From Rebecca billardiae RCC1528 (lineage: Eukaryota; Haptophyta): a stretch of DNA of 64,000 nt. A program made the translations under genes and the position numbers. The DNA is taken from assembly GCA_965240325.2 (NCBI GenBank), contig OZ251230.1, forward strand, positions 310,001 to 374,000, given 5' to 3'. The notes under the pieces are model-generated. The model was not told the origin of the DNA. It ran no database searches and saw only the letters and a program-made list of their open reading frames with translations. Below, in pieces: positions 36,801 to 47,551 of this stretch. Position 1 is the stretch's first letter. The number at the start of each line of letters is the position of its first letter.

Positions 36801-39122
36801 CGCGTCGCGTCGCTCGGCGCGCTCACAAAGGGCGACCGCGACGCGATGCTCGGCTCGGAGGAGCTCGCGCAGCACGACCTCGAGGGGCGGCTGGGCGTGG
36901 AGGCGGTGGAGGCGACGATGCGCGCGCTGCAGATCGAGAGCGTGCTGCGCAACCGCAAGATCAGCCTCGACGAGCTCACGGCCGAGGCGCGCGCGCTGCC
37001 CGCGCGCCGCGCGTGCGATCGGCTCGGCCTGCGCGGCGCGACACCCAAGCACGCGGTGGTGTGCAAGGCGTTCGTGCGCGCGGTGCTGCCGGGGAAGAAG
37101 GAGGGCCCCCCGCCGGACGACGCGCGCTTCCGCGAGCTGTGCGTCGCGCTCGTGCGCCTCACCTCCGCGGACTCGTCGCTGCTGCTCGACGAGGCGCTGC
37201 ACGAGGGGATCGCGCGCGTCGGGCTGCTCGTGCGCGGGCGCGCGCGCAAGCTGCCGGTGAGCACCTTCCTCAACCGGCTGCTCGTGCTGCCGTACGCCCA
37301 CGCCAACCTGGTGTTCGAGCTCTTCTTCGACGAGCTCGAGGAGCTGCGCGCGACCGAGGAGTCCACGCACATCCAGACCCTCCGCGCCGCGAGCATCGCG
37401 CACAAGGCCGAGGCGGTGCTCTTCGAGGCGGGCGGCACGTCTGGCGTGCGCGTGCTCGCGCACGAGCTCGCGGTCGACGAGGCGGACGAGAGTGTGGAGT
37501 GGGCGGAGGCGAAGGCGCTGCTCGACGGGCCGGTGCCGCGCCGCCTGACCTCGCTCATGCGGCCGTGCGTGCGCGTCACGCAGAACCTGGGCCTCAAGCG
37601 CGTGCGCGTGTGCATCCCGCGCTCGCGTGACCTGTGGAGCTGCCACAAGCCCAACGGCCAGACCGAGATCAAATCTCGAGGCGCGCTCGAGCTGGGCCAC
37701 TGCGGCCAGCCGGTCGACGACCTGGACGCGGCGCGGCAGCTGTGGGAGCTCGAGCTCGCGCACGTGCGCGCCGAGCGCGGCCCGCTGCGCCGCGCCGCGC
37801 CGCTCACGCTGCTCACCGGCTCCGCCTTCTGCGTGCGCGACTCACTGCTGGGCGCGGTCGAGGGCGCGGCGCGCGAGCGCGGGCTGAGCTGCAGCGAGAC
37901 GCCCAAGCGCATCGAGGCGCGCGCGCTCGAGGCGCGGATGGCGGACGGGAGCAGCCGCCGGCTGGTCGGGCTCGTGCTCCCCGAGTACGCGCGCGGCGCG
38001 GTCACGCCGGAGCTCTTCCAGCGCTGGTTCAAGACGCTGGCCACGCAGGATGCGCAGGACGCGGTGCGCGATGGCGCCGGCGCGGACGGCGCGCTTGGCG
38101 CGGGGCCAAGCAGCAGGTTTGCGTTCGCGGCCGGCGGTGTCGTGCGCGGCGACAGCGAGGAGGACGACGACGAGGAGGAGGAGGCGCTGTACGGGCAGCT
38201 CTCCTCGCGGACCGCCGCGGCGTCGCGGCCGCCGCCGCCGCCGCCGCAGCAGCAGCAGCCTCAGCAGCAGCAGCAGCAGCAGCAGCAGCGGCCTCAGCAG
38301 CAGCAGCCGCGGTTCGCGCCAACGCCGTCGGTGCGGCCGCCCTGGCCATCGCAGTGGCAGCAGCAGCACGCGCCGCAGCAGCAGCACCCGCCGCTGTGGC
38401 AGCAGCAAGCGGGGTGGGCGCCGTCGCCTCCGCTGTCGCAGTGGCAGCAGGAGTCGCTGCAGTCGCAGCAGCGGTGGCGGGAGCACGCGGAGCAGCAGCC
38501 GCCGCACGCGCAGGACCAGCCGCGCCACCACGACGGCTCGCACCCCGCACCCTCGCGCCAGCGGGAGTTCGCTCACGAGCCGGAGGTGTGGCCGCCGAGG
38601 GGCATGGCCGGCAGGCTGCTCCCTCCAAGCCAGCGGACGGCGCACGCTCCCGCGTCCACTCACCCCACCCATGGTGCGCGCACGCCCTACCGCCGCACGC
38701 ACACTCGCGCGCGCGCACATGTGGGTGCGAGCGCGCCAAGCTCACCTCACGCCCCTTTCTTCCTTTCCCCCTTGCCTGCTCGCCACCCGCCCAACGCCGC
38801 CACAGTACCAGGCAGCTCGCTGCACACTGACACGTTCCAGCAGCACCAGCCGCTGCGAGACGTGTTGGCTGGGTCCAACTGGGAGATCCCGCGGCCGGGG
38901 TCGCGCAAGCGCCCGGTCTCGGCTGCGGGAGTGGACGCCGAATTTGGCGCGCCACCTCCGCGCGAGCATGCAGTTGGGAGCGGCGCGGCCCACAGGCGCC
39001 TGCGGACGACGATGGAAGGCGAGGCTGAGCGCGCGTCCCCCGATCTGAATCAGCAAGGGGGCGCCGGGGCAGCAGCAGGGGTGCGTGCCTTCAACGATGA
39101 AGACCTTATCGACCTCACGTGA
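33897..39122 (+). CDS. SBNO: Strawberry-notch-type (SBNO) helicase-like transcription coregulator
   Basis: 1741 residues from the ATG at 33897; the frame is open further upstream but that part is not protein-like. A UBA-like helix (YVLAQLMFEHGLSLSEAIEA) and an acidic/Gly-rich linker with GGGRGGGRGGGRG (about 275-300) precede the SF2 core: SCQLEAVLYA, Walker A DSAGMGKSRT (Lys446), Walker B VFDEGHRAKN (Asp556), motif III SSATGASEP, and the C-terminal lobe with AGSVGISLHA and QQCGRSHRANQ. These are the hallmarks of SBNO. Walker A reads GMGKS rather than the family's more usual GxGKGR, and the box is DEGH rather than DECH. The tail has a Q/P-rich tract (about 1445-1530) and ends in an acidic EDLIDLT. 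A stretch at about 38674-38807 looks like an unspliced, in-frame intron. Confidence 0.9.
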   Translation: MAMIDAGATSTDVIDVDAGEHHAAASVPPQADGMAWLRAHEPSGYVLAQLMFEHGLSLSEAIEAMRTVSPSGSSVDADERTRRCALVSSGQSTAHARSASAPARGDAQRARPDEPRAPDDADGGVSTALVPYSRQPPAAAAAEPPAARAGGSDEGRGAADAEAGGGGDDWAGGADESRLDDAMWDEDDDELILSYGHSDPPVADDESAHNSDDASREVGGGGALIAVGLEDGEDDSDGDALEQCRREHARAPSAVRAILDRGAAGGGSAAGGGAQGGGGRGGGRGGGRGGGRGGGRGRPRADSGDSDDEPVSPDTILYTPNVDSTGAIPDAMRYVPVRSTAELALAPRHPAAIQQSAAMRMAEPPPITVSTAMSEQMPEWARAGRLSSCQLEAVLYARQANSVTYRSRRTKYEQRRLLGPIEELAVGPEIEFRRGFLLGDSAGMGKSRTIAAYILDAALRGHTRAVLISVNAELGHDAIDEGFAPLGCVRDHAHFDAQWELEVRMLADYEAGADVSKLPRSGVLFTTYSLLSNRRRVEQLLAWMRGCGAAPVLVFDEGHRAKNLYPPTKQGRRGPPQPSQQGLAVKELQDEFPDALVLYSSATGASEPANMAYMGRLGLWGPLRPYAAFSSFVSKHVDDELLSLELTCISLKEQGLLCAREIAFGDGASNLSCSFEFEQIRVSAAHVSLYDRAVGAWADIYDTAFGDKAAALSSKEVQVAKAVFWGASQRGMRGLLTSFKVPHIIQAAEAALRDGLSVVVGLQLTDAAAARRAAERAADAGVAELDENLSGAADAMWHLVDYLFDPSSAHAKMPDAAQHARLQALVRSLALPPGALDALVHHFGEDGLSEITGRTRRTVLDAAGRVVSRRRTKKDRRRDRNAFMSGAKRVIVVSAAGSVGISLHASLAPGCRNRQQRLHICAELAWSADAFVQQCGRSHRANQANGPRYAVLTTDFKAEERFVSTIAARVASLGALTKGDRDAMLGSEELAQHDLEGRLGVEAVEATMRALQIESVLRNRKISLDELTAEARALPARRACDRLGLRGATPKHAVVCKAFVRAVLPGKKEGPPPDDARFRELCVALVRLTSADSSLLLDEALHEGIARVGLLVRGRARKLPVSTFLNRLLVLPYAHANLVFELFFDELEELRATEESTHIQTLRAASIAHKAEAVLFEAGGTSGVRVLAHELAVDEADESVEWAEAKALLDGPVPRRLTSLMRPCVRVTQNLGLKRVRVCIPRSRDLWSCHKPNGQTEIKSRGALELGHCGQPVDDLDAARQLWELELAHVRAERGPLRRAAPLTLLTGSAFCVRDSLLGAVEGAARERGLSCSETPKRIEARALEARMADGSSRRLVGLVLPEYARGAVTPELFQRWFKTLATQDAQDAVRDGAGADGALGAGPSSRFAFAAGGVVRGDSEEDDDEEEEALYGQLSSRTAAASRPPPPPPQQQQPQQQQQQQQQRPQQQQPRFAPTPSVRPPWPSQWQQQHAPQQQHPPLWQQQAGWAPSPPLSQWQQESLQSQQRWREHAEQQPPHAQDQPRHHDGSHPAPSRQREFAHEPEVWPPRGMAGRLLPPSQRTAHAPASTHPTHGARTPYRRTHTRARAHVGASAPSSPHAPFFLSPLPARHPPNAATVPGSSLHTDTFQQHQPLRDVLAGSNWEIPRPGSRKRPVSAAGVDAEFGAPPPREHAVGSGAAHRRLRTTMEGEAERASPDLNQQGGAGAAAGVRAFNDEDLIDLT

Positions 39123-39567
39123 TGACCGCTGCCCGGGGGCGCGCTCACTGCTTGACAGTTGAAGATGATGACGACCACTCCGCCCACTTTCAGATCGAAT
39201 GCTTGATGACGATATGATCGAGCCGGGACCGGGTCCCGTACTCGTAGCTAGCTTAGTCCTCGGCGATTCGTCGGCCGGCGACTGTTCGCCCGGGCTCGGC
39301 GGCAGCTTCGAATGCTCCTTTTGAAGGTCACCAATCGAACGGAGCCGGCGCGTCCCGGCGCAACAGGCGCCCGTGTGAGCTGCGACAACGCGGGGCCGCA
39401 CGTACGGCACGGCCCGCGGCCGACCGGCCGCCGCCTGGCGCTTGCTCAGCATCAGCAGCAGGGGGCGCTTCGACGACGACGAGTCCGTGCGTGCATGACG
39501 CAAAACGACGCGCCAAAACTGAAAACGCTTCGACCAGTCCGTGCTGTACCTACTTCAGCGCAGCACG

Positions 39568-40596
39568 ATGGCGGCTCAGCGCTCCAACCCTTTACAGTCT
39601 CGGCACCGGTGCCATACGGTGATGCTGGGGCTGCTGCTGCTCACTCCGGCTGCAATGTGCCTGGCGACACAGACGCGACCGAGGGACCTCCGGGCAGAGA
39701 TGCGGTGCCCGTATCTTCGTGCGCCGTATGTGTGCCCAGACGCTATTGAGCGGGTGGAGCAGAGGATGAGAAAGGTGAGGGCGCGGCTCGACTCCGCGGC
39801 CCTCCAGATCGATCATCACGAGCACATCCTACTGTACGGGCCTTCCTACATGCGGCAGCTATTTTTTGCCCTTGCATGCAACAATGCGCACCCTGTGCGC
39901 ATCGAGCTTCGAGCGTGCATTCCACGCGAACGTGGCCACGAGCTTGAGGTTGTGGACAGGCTGTTCCCACCTGGAGTCAAAGAGCACGCCTGGTTGAATG
40001 CGCTCGGGCCGCCTGTGGAGGTCCCCCTGAACGCAAGTTTGATGGTTGCGTCGCGGTCGGACTTCCTCACGCTTACATTCCCAAGTGGTGGATCTCTGAC
40101 TTCCATTTCAAACTGCCGCATCACGCAGGACATCTCGCGCTTTGATTTGGTGCTGCGTACTGCGCGCGAGCTTCATCGTACTCGGGGCAGCAAGCCGTTC
40201 ACAGACGTTGCGATCATGGTGCCACATCCGCCATGCTGGTTCCGGCGTTTTGACCGACACAGCAATGTGATGTGCGTTGCCAAGGTCCGTGCGCCGTCGC
40301 ACAAAGACCGCATGACATGCGAGCAGGCAGGGCAGTTGGCACAAGCGATAGCACCTGGCGCACCTGCTGTGTCGGTGACATCGTGGACTGAAAAAGAGGC
40401 ATTGCAGTTTGACGTCAACTGCTCCGGCCATGGCATACGCTCGGAGTTGCGCCTGTTTCCCATTCTTGGCGTGAACGGCGAGTACGGATGCTCAGAGCCA
40501 CGTTGCCAAAAGACGACGTTCGGCCATCAGTGCCAGCCAGGGATCGTGGAGATACTGGCACAGTCCTTGCTCAGCACACTGCGACGCTCTCACTGA
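39568..40596 (+). CDS. Secreted or type II protein with an SGNH-like motif
   Basis: 342 residues from the ATG at 39568. A short basic N-terminus is followed by a signal-anchor helix (VMLGLLLLTPAAMCLA). At about 90-105 the segment HILLYGPSYMRQLFFALACN resembles the first block of SGNH/PC-esterase proteins (GDSxxR), with Pro-Ser replacing Asp-Ser. Later segments include NCRITQDISRFDLVLRTARE and FTDVAIMVPHPPCWFRRFD, where a strand followed by His/Trp/Arg could supply the catalytic end. Several Cys residues suggest disulfides. Possibly a Golgi O-acetyltransferase or sulfotransferase-like protein of cell-surface sugars; only the secretory placement is reasonably sure. Confidence 0.65.
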   Translation: MAAQRSNPLQSRHRCHTVMLGLLLLTPAAMCLATQTRPRDLRAEMRCPYLRAPYVCPDAIERVEQRMRKVRARLDSAALQIDHHEHILLYGPSYMRQLFFALACNNAHPVRIELRACIPRERGHELEVVDRLFPPGVKEHAWLNALGPPVEVPLNASLMVASRSDFLTLTFPSGGSLTSISNCRITQDISRFDLVLRTARELHRTRGSKPFTDVAIMVPHPPCWFRRFDRHSNVMCVAKVRAPSHKDRMTCEQAGQLAQAIAPGAPAVSVTSWTEKEALQFDVNCSGHGIRSELRLFPILGVNGEYGCSEPRCQKTTFGHQCQPGIVEILAQSLLSTLRRSH

Positions 40597-41123
40597 CCGT
40601 ACTGCTGCCGTGCAGCCGACCAGCTCGCCCGAGCAGCGATGTGTCACGCCGGGCCATCCTGGTCCTGCTGGACCTGATATCCTTGCCCTTGGCCTTGCGC
40701 CCGCCTTGCCGCCGCGATCCCGGACCCGGCGGGCGCAGCGGGAGCCGCCAGCCCTGGCGCCCTGGCGCCGCCGGCCTGCCGGGCGCTGCCGCCGGCCCTG
40801 CTGCTGGCAGCACTGTCACAGGTATATATACGTATATGTTAGTACGTATAGCGCCGCCATATTATTACTATATATTAGCGTAGCAGGAACGTTATTATTA
40901 GTTAGTCGCGCCATGGACCGTCATGACGGACACCGATCACGTACGCGTCAGCAACATACTGAGCGCCCACGACCGGATTAGGCCGATTAGGATAGCTTAT
41001 GCATTGCCATCGCACGCAGAAGACAGGCGGCTGACCGCCGCGCCTCTTCCAGGCGCTGCTGCGCAGCAGGCCATGCCTGGCTGCCTCGCGGCTGCCTCGC
41101 GGCTGCACGCTGCCGTCGGGCTT
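40597..41123. other. Intergenic, convergent; nothing supported
   Basis: Contains GC-rich Pro/Gly-like sequence (40640-40810) and an A+T-rich patch (40820-40890) with TATATATACGTATAT. A short minus-strand frame with Gly-Pro steps is judged composition-driven. Confidence 0.45.
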
Positions 41124-42586
41124 TCAGACCTCGCCGTCGGCCATTTTGGAGCGCAGCGAGTAGACCACGTCGCGCACAATGTCCACGGGAGCGCGCGCGC
41201 AGAAGCCGCCGCCCAGCTCCGGAGGCAGCAGCTCTGTCTGCTCCAGGTCGCGCAGCGCCTGGAGCTCCGCCGCGGCCCACGCGGGCATGCTCGCCGCCTG
41301 CCACGCCGCGAGCCGCGCCTCCTCCTCGCTTGCGTCCGCGCCGGGCGGCCCCGCCTCCTCGCCGCCCCGCGCGTCGGCGGCGACGAGCGTGCGCGCAGCC
41401 TCGGGCGCGCGCGCGCGTGCCAGTCCGTCGAGCACCGCAAAGAGAAGCCGGTCGCGCAGCGCGCTGCTGCGGGCGCGGGGCTCGGCAGCACCGGGCGCGG
41501 CGGCGCGCGCCGAGCGCTCGGCGACGGCGGCGCGCTCGAGGAGGCGCGCGCGCACGTCGTGCAGCGGCAGCAGCGGCACCTTGCCCTGGGCGCCCAACGT
41601 TTGCTGTGCGCGCGCCGCGCGGGGCGGGTCGAGGGGGCGGGCAGTGCGCCGCATGCGCGCGGCGAGGGGTCGGTCAGAGTGCCGCGCCGCCGGGGGCGCG
41701 CTGCGCCCCGTTGCGCGCACACGCGCAGGCCGCTCCCGGCGCATCGCGGTGGCGCCGCGCGCGGGACGCCCCGCCGCGCTCGCGCGCGCAGGGGCGCGCA
41801 GGGGCCCGGGGCGGCAGGGCGCGCCGGCAGCCATCATGATTCAGGGACCCGCACCTGCAGCAGCCGCAGCTCACAGAGGAGCTGGCCGGAGCAGAGCCGC
41901 TCCGACGAGGCGAGCAGGGGCGGCGGCGTGCGCCTGAGCCACGTGCCGCGCCGGCGCTCGAGGATCTGCTTGCGCCGCGCCGCCGTGCGCGCCACCACCA
42001 CGGCCGGCGGCGCAGCGCGCGCAGTGGGTGCCGGCTCGGCCGCGCGCCTCGCGGGCGACGCGCACACGCCGAGGGCGTTGCGGATGGTGCCCTGGGCGCC
42101 CGCGCCCGCGGAGGAGCGCTCGTCCGCCGCTGGCGCCGGGATGAGGTGCACGAGCACCTCGTGCTCCTCCGACGGCTCGATGCGATACGCGACCCGCCGG
42201 CCGGCCGCGGCGGCGGCGCGCAGGCTGTCGCCCTCGCCCTCGCCCGCCGGCGCGGCCGCGACCGCGAAGATGGGCACGTGCCGCGGGCGGTGGCGCGCGT
42301 ACGAGTCCCGATACGCCGTGATGATCATGCGGTACTGCTCCTCGAGCGGGTGCTCGTACTGCGAGTGCTTCGACTCGGCGTGGTGGAAGAAGATGTGCTC
42401 GCCGTTGTCCACCTCCTCCCACCCGTCGGGCAGGGCGGCGGTGAGCGCCTCCTCGGCGATCTGGACGAGGTGCGGCTCGCGCTCGAGGTCGATGCCAAGG
42501 TAGCGGGCGTACTCCTGCACGTCTTCGCGCGACACCTGCGCCGGCTCGGGCGCAGGCGCCGCGTCGCCATCAACGGCGTCGCTCAT
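41124..42586 (-). CDS. CEP164-like WW-domain protein
   Basis: Exon 1 is 41855-42586 and exon 2 is 41124-41603. The 251-bp intron (donor GTGCGG, acceptor CACAG, phase 0) joins ELRLLQ to QTLGAQGKVPLLPL, giving 403 residues. The N-terminal part (REDVQEYARYLGIDLEREPH then LVQIAEEALTAALPDGWEEV) and WW domain (about 52-86) match the arrangement of CEP164, a distal-appendage protein needed for basal-body docking. The second WW tryptophan is replaced (YEHP, Tyr77), as in some atypical WW domains. The C-terminal half is Ala/Arg/Glu-rich helix. With the TPGS1-like gene this is a second candidate ciliary gene in the window. CEP164 itself is much longer, so this may be a short algal relative rather than an orthologue. 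Confidence 0.68.
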
Positions 42587-43224
42587 AGCCGCTGCCGTGG
42601 CGTTCTAACAAGCGGCGCTCACCTCACCCAAAACCCAAAAATGATGGCGGAGCGGACAATTCCACGCAGTGATTTTCGCATCAATTATTAAGCGCAATCT
42701 CGCCTGCCTGCTGAGCTGCTGTAACATGTGCGTCTCGATTATTCTTAGCAGCGTAAACTGTTGTGCGTATTTGATGCAGCTCAGCAGATGCGAACGCGCA
42801 GCGAGACAAGACGCGCGTCACCAGTCGTCGGACGGCGGACGCTCGTTGCCATCACATCGTATTGTCATCGTCGTCGATTGTTGCCGGCGATGCGCGGCTC
42901 TGCGCTGCCCATGATCGCTCGCACATCCGCCGCCGCCACTTGCGATGCATGAGGATGCATGCTGATGATGCCGGCCGGCCCGCAGCCGCAGGAGCCGCCT
43001 GGAGCCTGCCGGACTGCTCAGCGTTTGCCAGCTGACAGCACCCAGGCCCAGCGCGCGGGCCGTCGCGGTTCGCCCGCTCCGCCGCAGACCGCTGACCGGG
43101 GCTCCGTCGCTCTCGCCGCCCGCGGCGCTGCGCCCGTGCTCGGCCGCAGCCCACGCCCCGCTCCCCCGCCCCGCGCCCCGCCGCCCCTTCCCCCCTTGCC
43201 CGCCCGCCCGCGCTCGCCTCCGCC
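42587..43224. other. Upstream flank of the WW gene and downstream flank of IPMS
   Basis: Contains leader-like element copy E (42698-42762). The remainder is GC-rich without a supported gene. Confidence 0.5.
42698..42762 (+). repeat. Leader-like dispersed element, copy E
   Basis: 111 bp upstream of the WW-protein ATG (42586, minus) and opposite in direction to the gene, as at copy C. It has a few insertions (CTGCCTGCTGAGCTGCTGTAA). Confidence 0.75.
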
Positions 43225-45781
43225 TCAGATGGCCTTCCTGTCGAGCACGCGGTCGTCGCTGCCCGCGGACACGTCCACCTTGAGCGGGTTGCGCTCCGCG
43301 CCAAACGAGATCAGCTTGTTGAGCGCGGAGACGTACGAGAGCGCGCTGGCCACGATGATGTCGGTGGACGTGCCGTGCCCCGTGTACGTGGGCAGCTTCT
43401 TGTCCTGCTCGGTGCGCATCACGTCCTGCGAGTCCTCCTCCTCGCCGCCCTCGGGCCTGGGCTGGATGTGCACCAGCACCCCGCCCAGCGCGTCCTTGCC
43501 GCCCGTCACCGCCTGCACGTTGTACTGCACCAGGTTGACCGGGCTGCGCACACGCGCGCACACGCGCACACGCGCACACGCGCACACACGCGCGCGGAGA
43601 GAGGCGGGCGCGCGGAAGCGGGCGGTGGTCGGCGGGGCGGCGCGGAGACGGCGGGCTTGGCGCGCGAGGCTCGCCGCGGCCGCGCGCTCGGCGGAGCCGC
43701 ACGCGCGGCGCGCGGCTCCGCCAAGGCACGCAGCGCGGCCGCGGTGCGCGCACATCTTGATGACCCGGTTGATGGCCTTGAACGTGGCCTCGACCGGGCC
43801 AGAGCCGATCGCCGCCTCGACGTGCTCGTTCCCGTCCGCGTCGATCAGCTGCACGGTCGAGGTCGCGCGCACGCGCTCCGCGCCCGGGTCGGTGCCTGCG
43901 GTGAGCTGCAGCGAGTGGAAGCGCCACGCCTCCTCCGCAGCCGGCATCGCCACGCGGTCGACCTGACGGCACGCGGCGCGCGCGCGGCGCGAGGGCGAGG
44001 GCGCCGGGCGCGCGGGGGCGGATGAGTCGCGGCACCCGGAGGGCCGAGGGCGGGGGGCGGAGGGCGCGCACCAGGATCGCCTCCATGTCGGCGTCGGTGA
44101 CCATCTTCTTCTGGTCTGCGATGGTCTTGAACTCGTGCACCAGCGAGCTGAGCTGCTCCTCGTCCGCCGCAATCTCCGCATAGCCCAGCTGCTCGAGCCG
44201 CTGCTTGAAGGCCGCCTTGCCCGAGTGCTTGCCCAGCACGAGCGCCGAGTCGGCGCCCACCGACTGCGGGGTCATGATCTCGTACGTCGCGGCGTGCTTG
44301 AGCACGCCGTGCTGGTGGATGCCCGCCTCGTGCGCGAAGGCGTTCGCGCCGACGATCGCCTTGTTGGGCTGCACGGGGATGCCTGTGCGTGCGCGCGCAC
44401 ACACGCAGAGGGGGGCGGCCGCGCGCGCCTCAGCGTGTCTCAGCGTGCGCGCGCGGGCCGGTGCCGCGGCGGCGCAGGCGCGCGCGCGGCGCCCCGCCTC
44501 CGGCGCCACGCGCTCGGCCGCCCCGCGCGGCGCGAGCGCCCCCTCCCCCGCGCGCCCGCCCACCCCGCGCGCGCCGCGCCCGCTGCCTTGCGCACCGGTG
44601 TAGAGGGCGACCATCTTGGAGGCGCGCACGATCTGCGTCGTGTCAATGTGGACGGTGAACGGGTAGTGCGCGGGGCGCGTGCGCACGGCCATCACGACCT
44701 CCTCGAGCGAGGTGTTGCCCGCGCGCTCGCCGAGCGAGTTGAGCGTCACCTCCACCTGCCGCGCGCCCGCCTGCATCGCCGCGAGCGTGTTGGCGGTCGC
44801 CAGCCCCAGGTCGTTGTGGCAGTGCGTCGACCAGACCACCTGCTTGCCGTACCGGCAGTGCGAGCGCAGGTGCGAGATGAGCGAGGCGTACTCGGAGGGG
44901 ACGGTGTACCCCACCGTGTCCGGGATGTTGAGCGTCGTCGCGCCCGCCTCGGCCACCGCGTCGCACAGCTCCACCAAGAAGTCCGGGTCCGAGCGCCCCG
45001 CGTCCTCGGGCGAGAACTCGATGTTGTCGCACATCGACTTGGCGTGCAACACCGCCGCGACCGCGCGCTCGATGCACTCGGTGCGCGAGATGTGCAGCTT
45101 GTGCTCGAGGTGGATGTCCGACGAGGCGAGGAACGTGTGGATCCGGCTGAGCGGCGCGTGCCGCACCGCGTCGTAGCACCGGTCGATGTCCTTCTTGTTG
45201 GCGCGCGCCAGCCCGGCGATCCGCATCGGCAGCCCGCTCGCGCGGTTCTCCACGATCGGCCCGATCTCCTTCGCGACGGCGGTGACGGCCTCAAAGTCGC
45301 CGTCCGAGGCGATCGGGAAGCCCGCCTCGCACACGTCCACGCCGAGCCGGCTGCGCGCACGCGGCGCCGCCGCGGCGCGCGCGTGAGCCGCTGTGCGAGC
45401 GCGCGCGCGCGCACGCGCTCGCGCATGGAGGCGCGGCGCCGCGCGTGCGCGCACGCGAGCTGTCGGGCGATGAGCAGCTTCTCCTTGAGCGAGAGCGTCG
45501 CTCCGGGCGACTGCTCACCATCGCGGAGCGTCGTGTCTGCGGCGCACGACGCGGCCGCGCGTGGCGCGCGCACACGTCGGCGTCGCGCGCGCCGCGAGCG
45601 CCTCGAGCGCGCGCGCTCGCCGCGCCGCGCGGCGCGGCGGCGCACCAAAGATGGTGATCTTGTCCGGCGCGGGCTCCGTGGAGAAGTGGCGCCGCAGCAT
45701 GGGAGCCGCGGCGGCCGCCGGCACTCCTCTCCTCGTCGCACTCGGCGCGTGACGCCACGCGCGCATGATGACGCGCGACAT
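43225..45781 (-). CDS. LEU4/IPMS: 2-isopropylmalate synthase (six exons)
   Basis: Exons 45646-45781, 45455-45536, 44596-45350, 44072-44382, 43754-43962 and 43225-43543 sum to 1812 nt (603 residues) with no internal stop. Condenses acetyl-CoA with 2-oxoisovalerate, the first step of leucine synthesis. The N-terminus ([20 protein letters not shown]) is an organelle targeting peptide. Visible motifs: [13 protein letters not shown] (metal and substrate site), [32 protein letters not shown] (His pair binding metal), [31 protein letters not shown], and the C-terminal allosteric domain ending [16 protein letters not shown]. Introns of 109, 104, 213, 109 and 210 bp all have donor GTGCGC and acceptors ending CAG. 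Homocitrate or citramalate synthase is possible but less likely given the full regulatory domain. Starts of IPMS and Urb2 are 189 bp apart. Confidence 0.92.
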
Positions 45782-45970
45782 GCCTGCCTGCCTGCTGCCG
45801 CCGCTTGCAGCTGGGCCCGGCCACCGCCACACCCTCTCCCCAACTTGGCTGCTGATGAAAAATGCGATGGCGGCTGCCGCCGGCCGTCAATCAGGCAATT
45901 CGCGCATCAGTCCACGTGGCCGCGGTGCTCCGCAGTCCGGCCGCGAGCGTAGCCACATCGGTCGTGAAGC

Positions 45971-47520
45971 ATGGCGTCGGCGGGCCTGCGCGACGGCTCG
46001 GTCCCGCTCGGCGCGCGGCTCGAGCGGGCGGCGGAGCTTCTGGCGACCGGCGCGCTGCCCAACCGCGAGCGCCTCGTCTTCGACTGGCTCTGCGCCGAGC
46101 TGCGCCACGCGGGCAAGCCGCCCACGCCCACGCCGCGCGCGCCGGGCGGCTTGGCGCATGCGCACCCGGGCGCGTGGCGGCTGCTGAGCTCGCTGCTGGA
46201 CGACCCGCCCGTGCTCTCGCGGCTGCACGGCGCGGTGAGCGGCTCGACGCGGCTGCTCATGCTCGGCGCCAGCCGCGCGCTCGGCGACCCCGCCGCGCCG
46301 CCTCCGCCCGCGCCCGAGCTCATCCTCGCCGCGAACGGCGCGCTGGAGTCGCTGCTGGCGCGCTGCGCCGTCTCCTTCCGCCCGCCGGTCGACGCGCTCG
46401 TGGGGTACGCGGTGCGCGCGCTGGAGCTCGGGCGCGAGGCGCGGCTCGCCGCCGCGCACGCCGCCGCGCGCGCCGCCGAGCGCGCCGCGTGCACCGCGCT
46501 CGGCGCGCTGCTGAGGCTGTGCGCGCAGGCGGCGGCGCAGCGGCCCCTGTTTGTGTCGCTGGTCGGTCGGCTGCTCGCGCCGCTGCTCGGGCTGCTCGGC
46601 GAGGCGGCGGCGGCGGGCGGCGCGTCGGACGAGTGCGCGCTGCCGCCCGCGCTCGAGCGCGCCGTCGTCGCGCCGCGCTCGGCGCGCGCGGCGCCGCTTA
46701 GCGCGGCGCGGCCGCCCGCGCCGCAGCCCGCGCCGCCTGCGGCCGCCTCGCCGGCGCCGCCGCCGAGTCCCGGCGTGGGCGGCGTGGGCGCGGAGCTCGT
46801 GCAGCTGGCGCGCGCGCTGCTCGAGCTAGGGCTGTGCCACGACGACCACGCGCACGCGTACACGCTCGTCCTCGCGCCGGACGCCGCCGGGCCCGCCGCC
46901 GCCGCTCCGGCCGCCGCCGAGGCGTCCGACGCTGCCGCCACTGCCGCCACCGCCACGCCCGCGGCCGAGGGCGAGCGAGCGTCGAAGCGCGCGCGGCGCG
47001 CGGACGGCGCGCGCGGCGGCGCGCACGCGGACGGCGGCGCCGCCGCGCCGGTGTACGAGGCGCAGCTGCCGGACGCGCTGCGACGCGCCGCGGCCGCCGC
47101 GGCGGACAGCGCGCTGCGGCTGCCGAGCGCCGACGCGGCGGGCGCGACGGCTGCGGCCGAGGCGGCGGCGGGAGCGGAGGCGGAGGAGGCGTGGGCGCAG
47201 GGGCAGTTCGAGCGCTGCGCCGCCGCGTGCGCCGCCTCGCCGCTCGGCGGCTGCGCCGACCTCATCGCGTGCTTCACCGCGCTCGACGCGCGCGCGCGCG
47301 CCGCGGCGGCCGCGCGCCGCGCCGCTCGTGACGCGATGGGCGGCGGCGGCGGCGGCGGCGGCGGCGCGGCCGCCGCGCCCAAGCGGCGGCGGGCGGGCGC
47401 GAGCGCGGCGGGCGGGGCGACGGGCGCGGCGGGCGCGGAGCCCGCGCAGTCCTCGGCCGCGCACGGCGCGCTCGCGCTCGCGCTCACGCTGTGCGAGCAC
47501 ACGGCGGCGCGCGCGCTCGA

Positions 47521-47551
<31 letters not shown>

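Noticed and set aside
34431-37763. 1110-codon minus-strand frame
   Set aside because: It mirrors the SBNO helicase and consists of Arg/Ala/Glu/Val repeats with no domain.
40640-40815. Collagen-like minus-strand frame
   Set aside because: Short, with irregular Gly spacing, and explained by local CCG/GGC composition.
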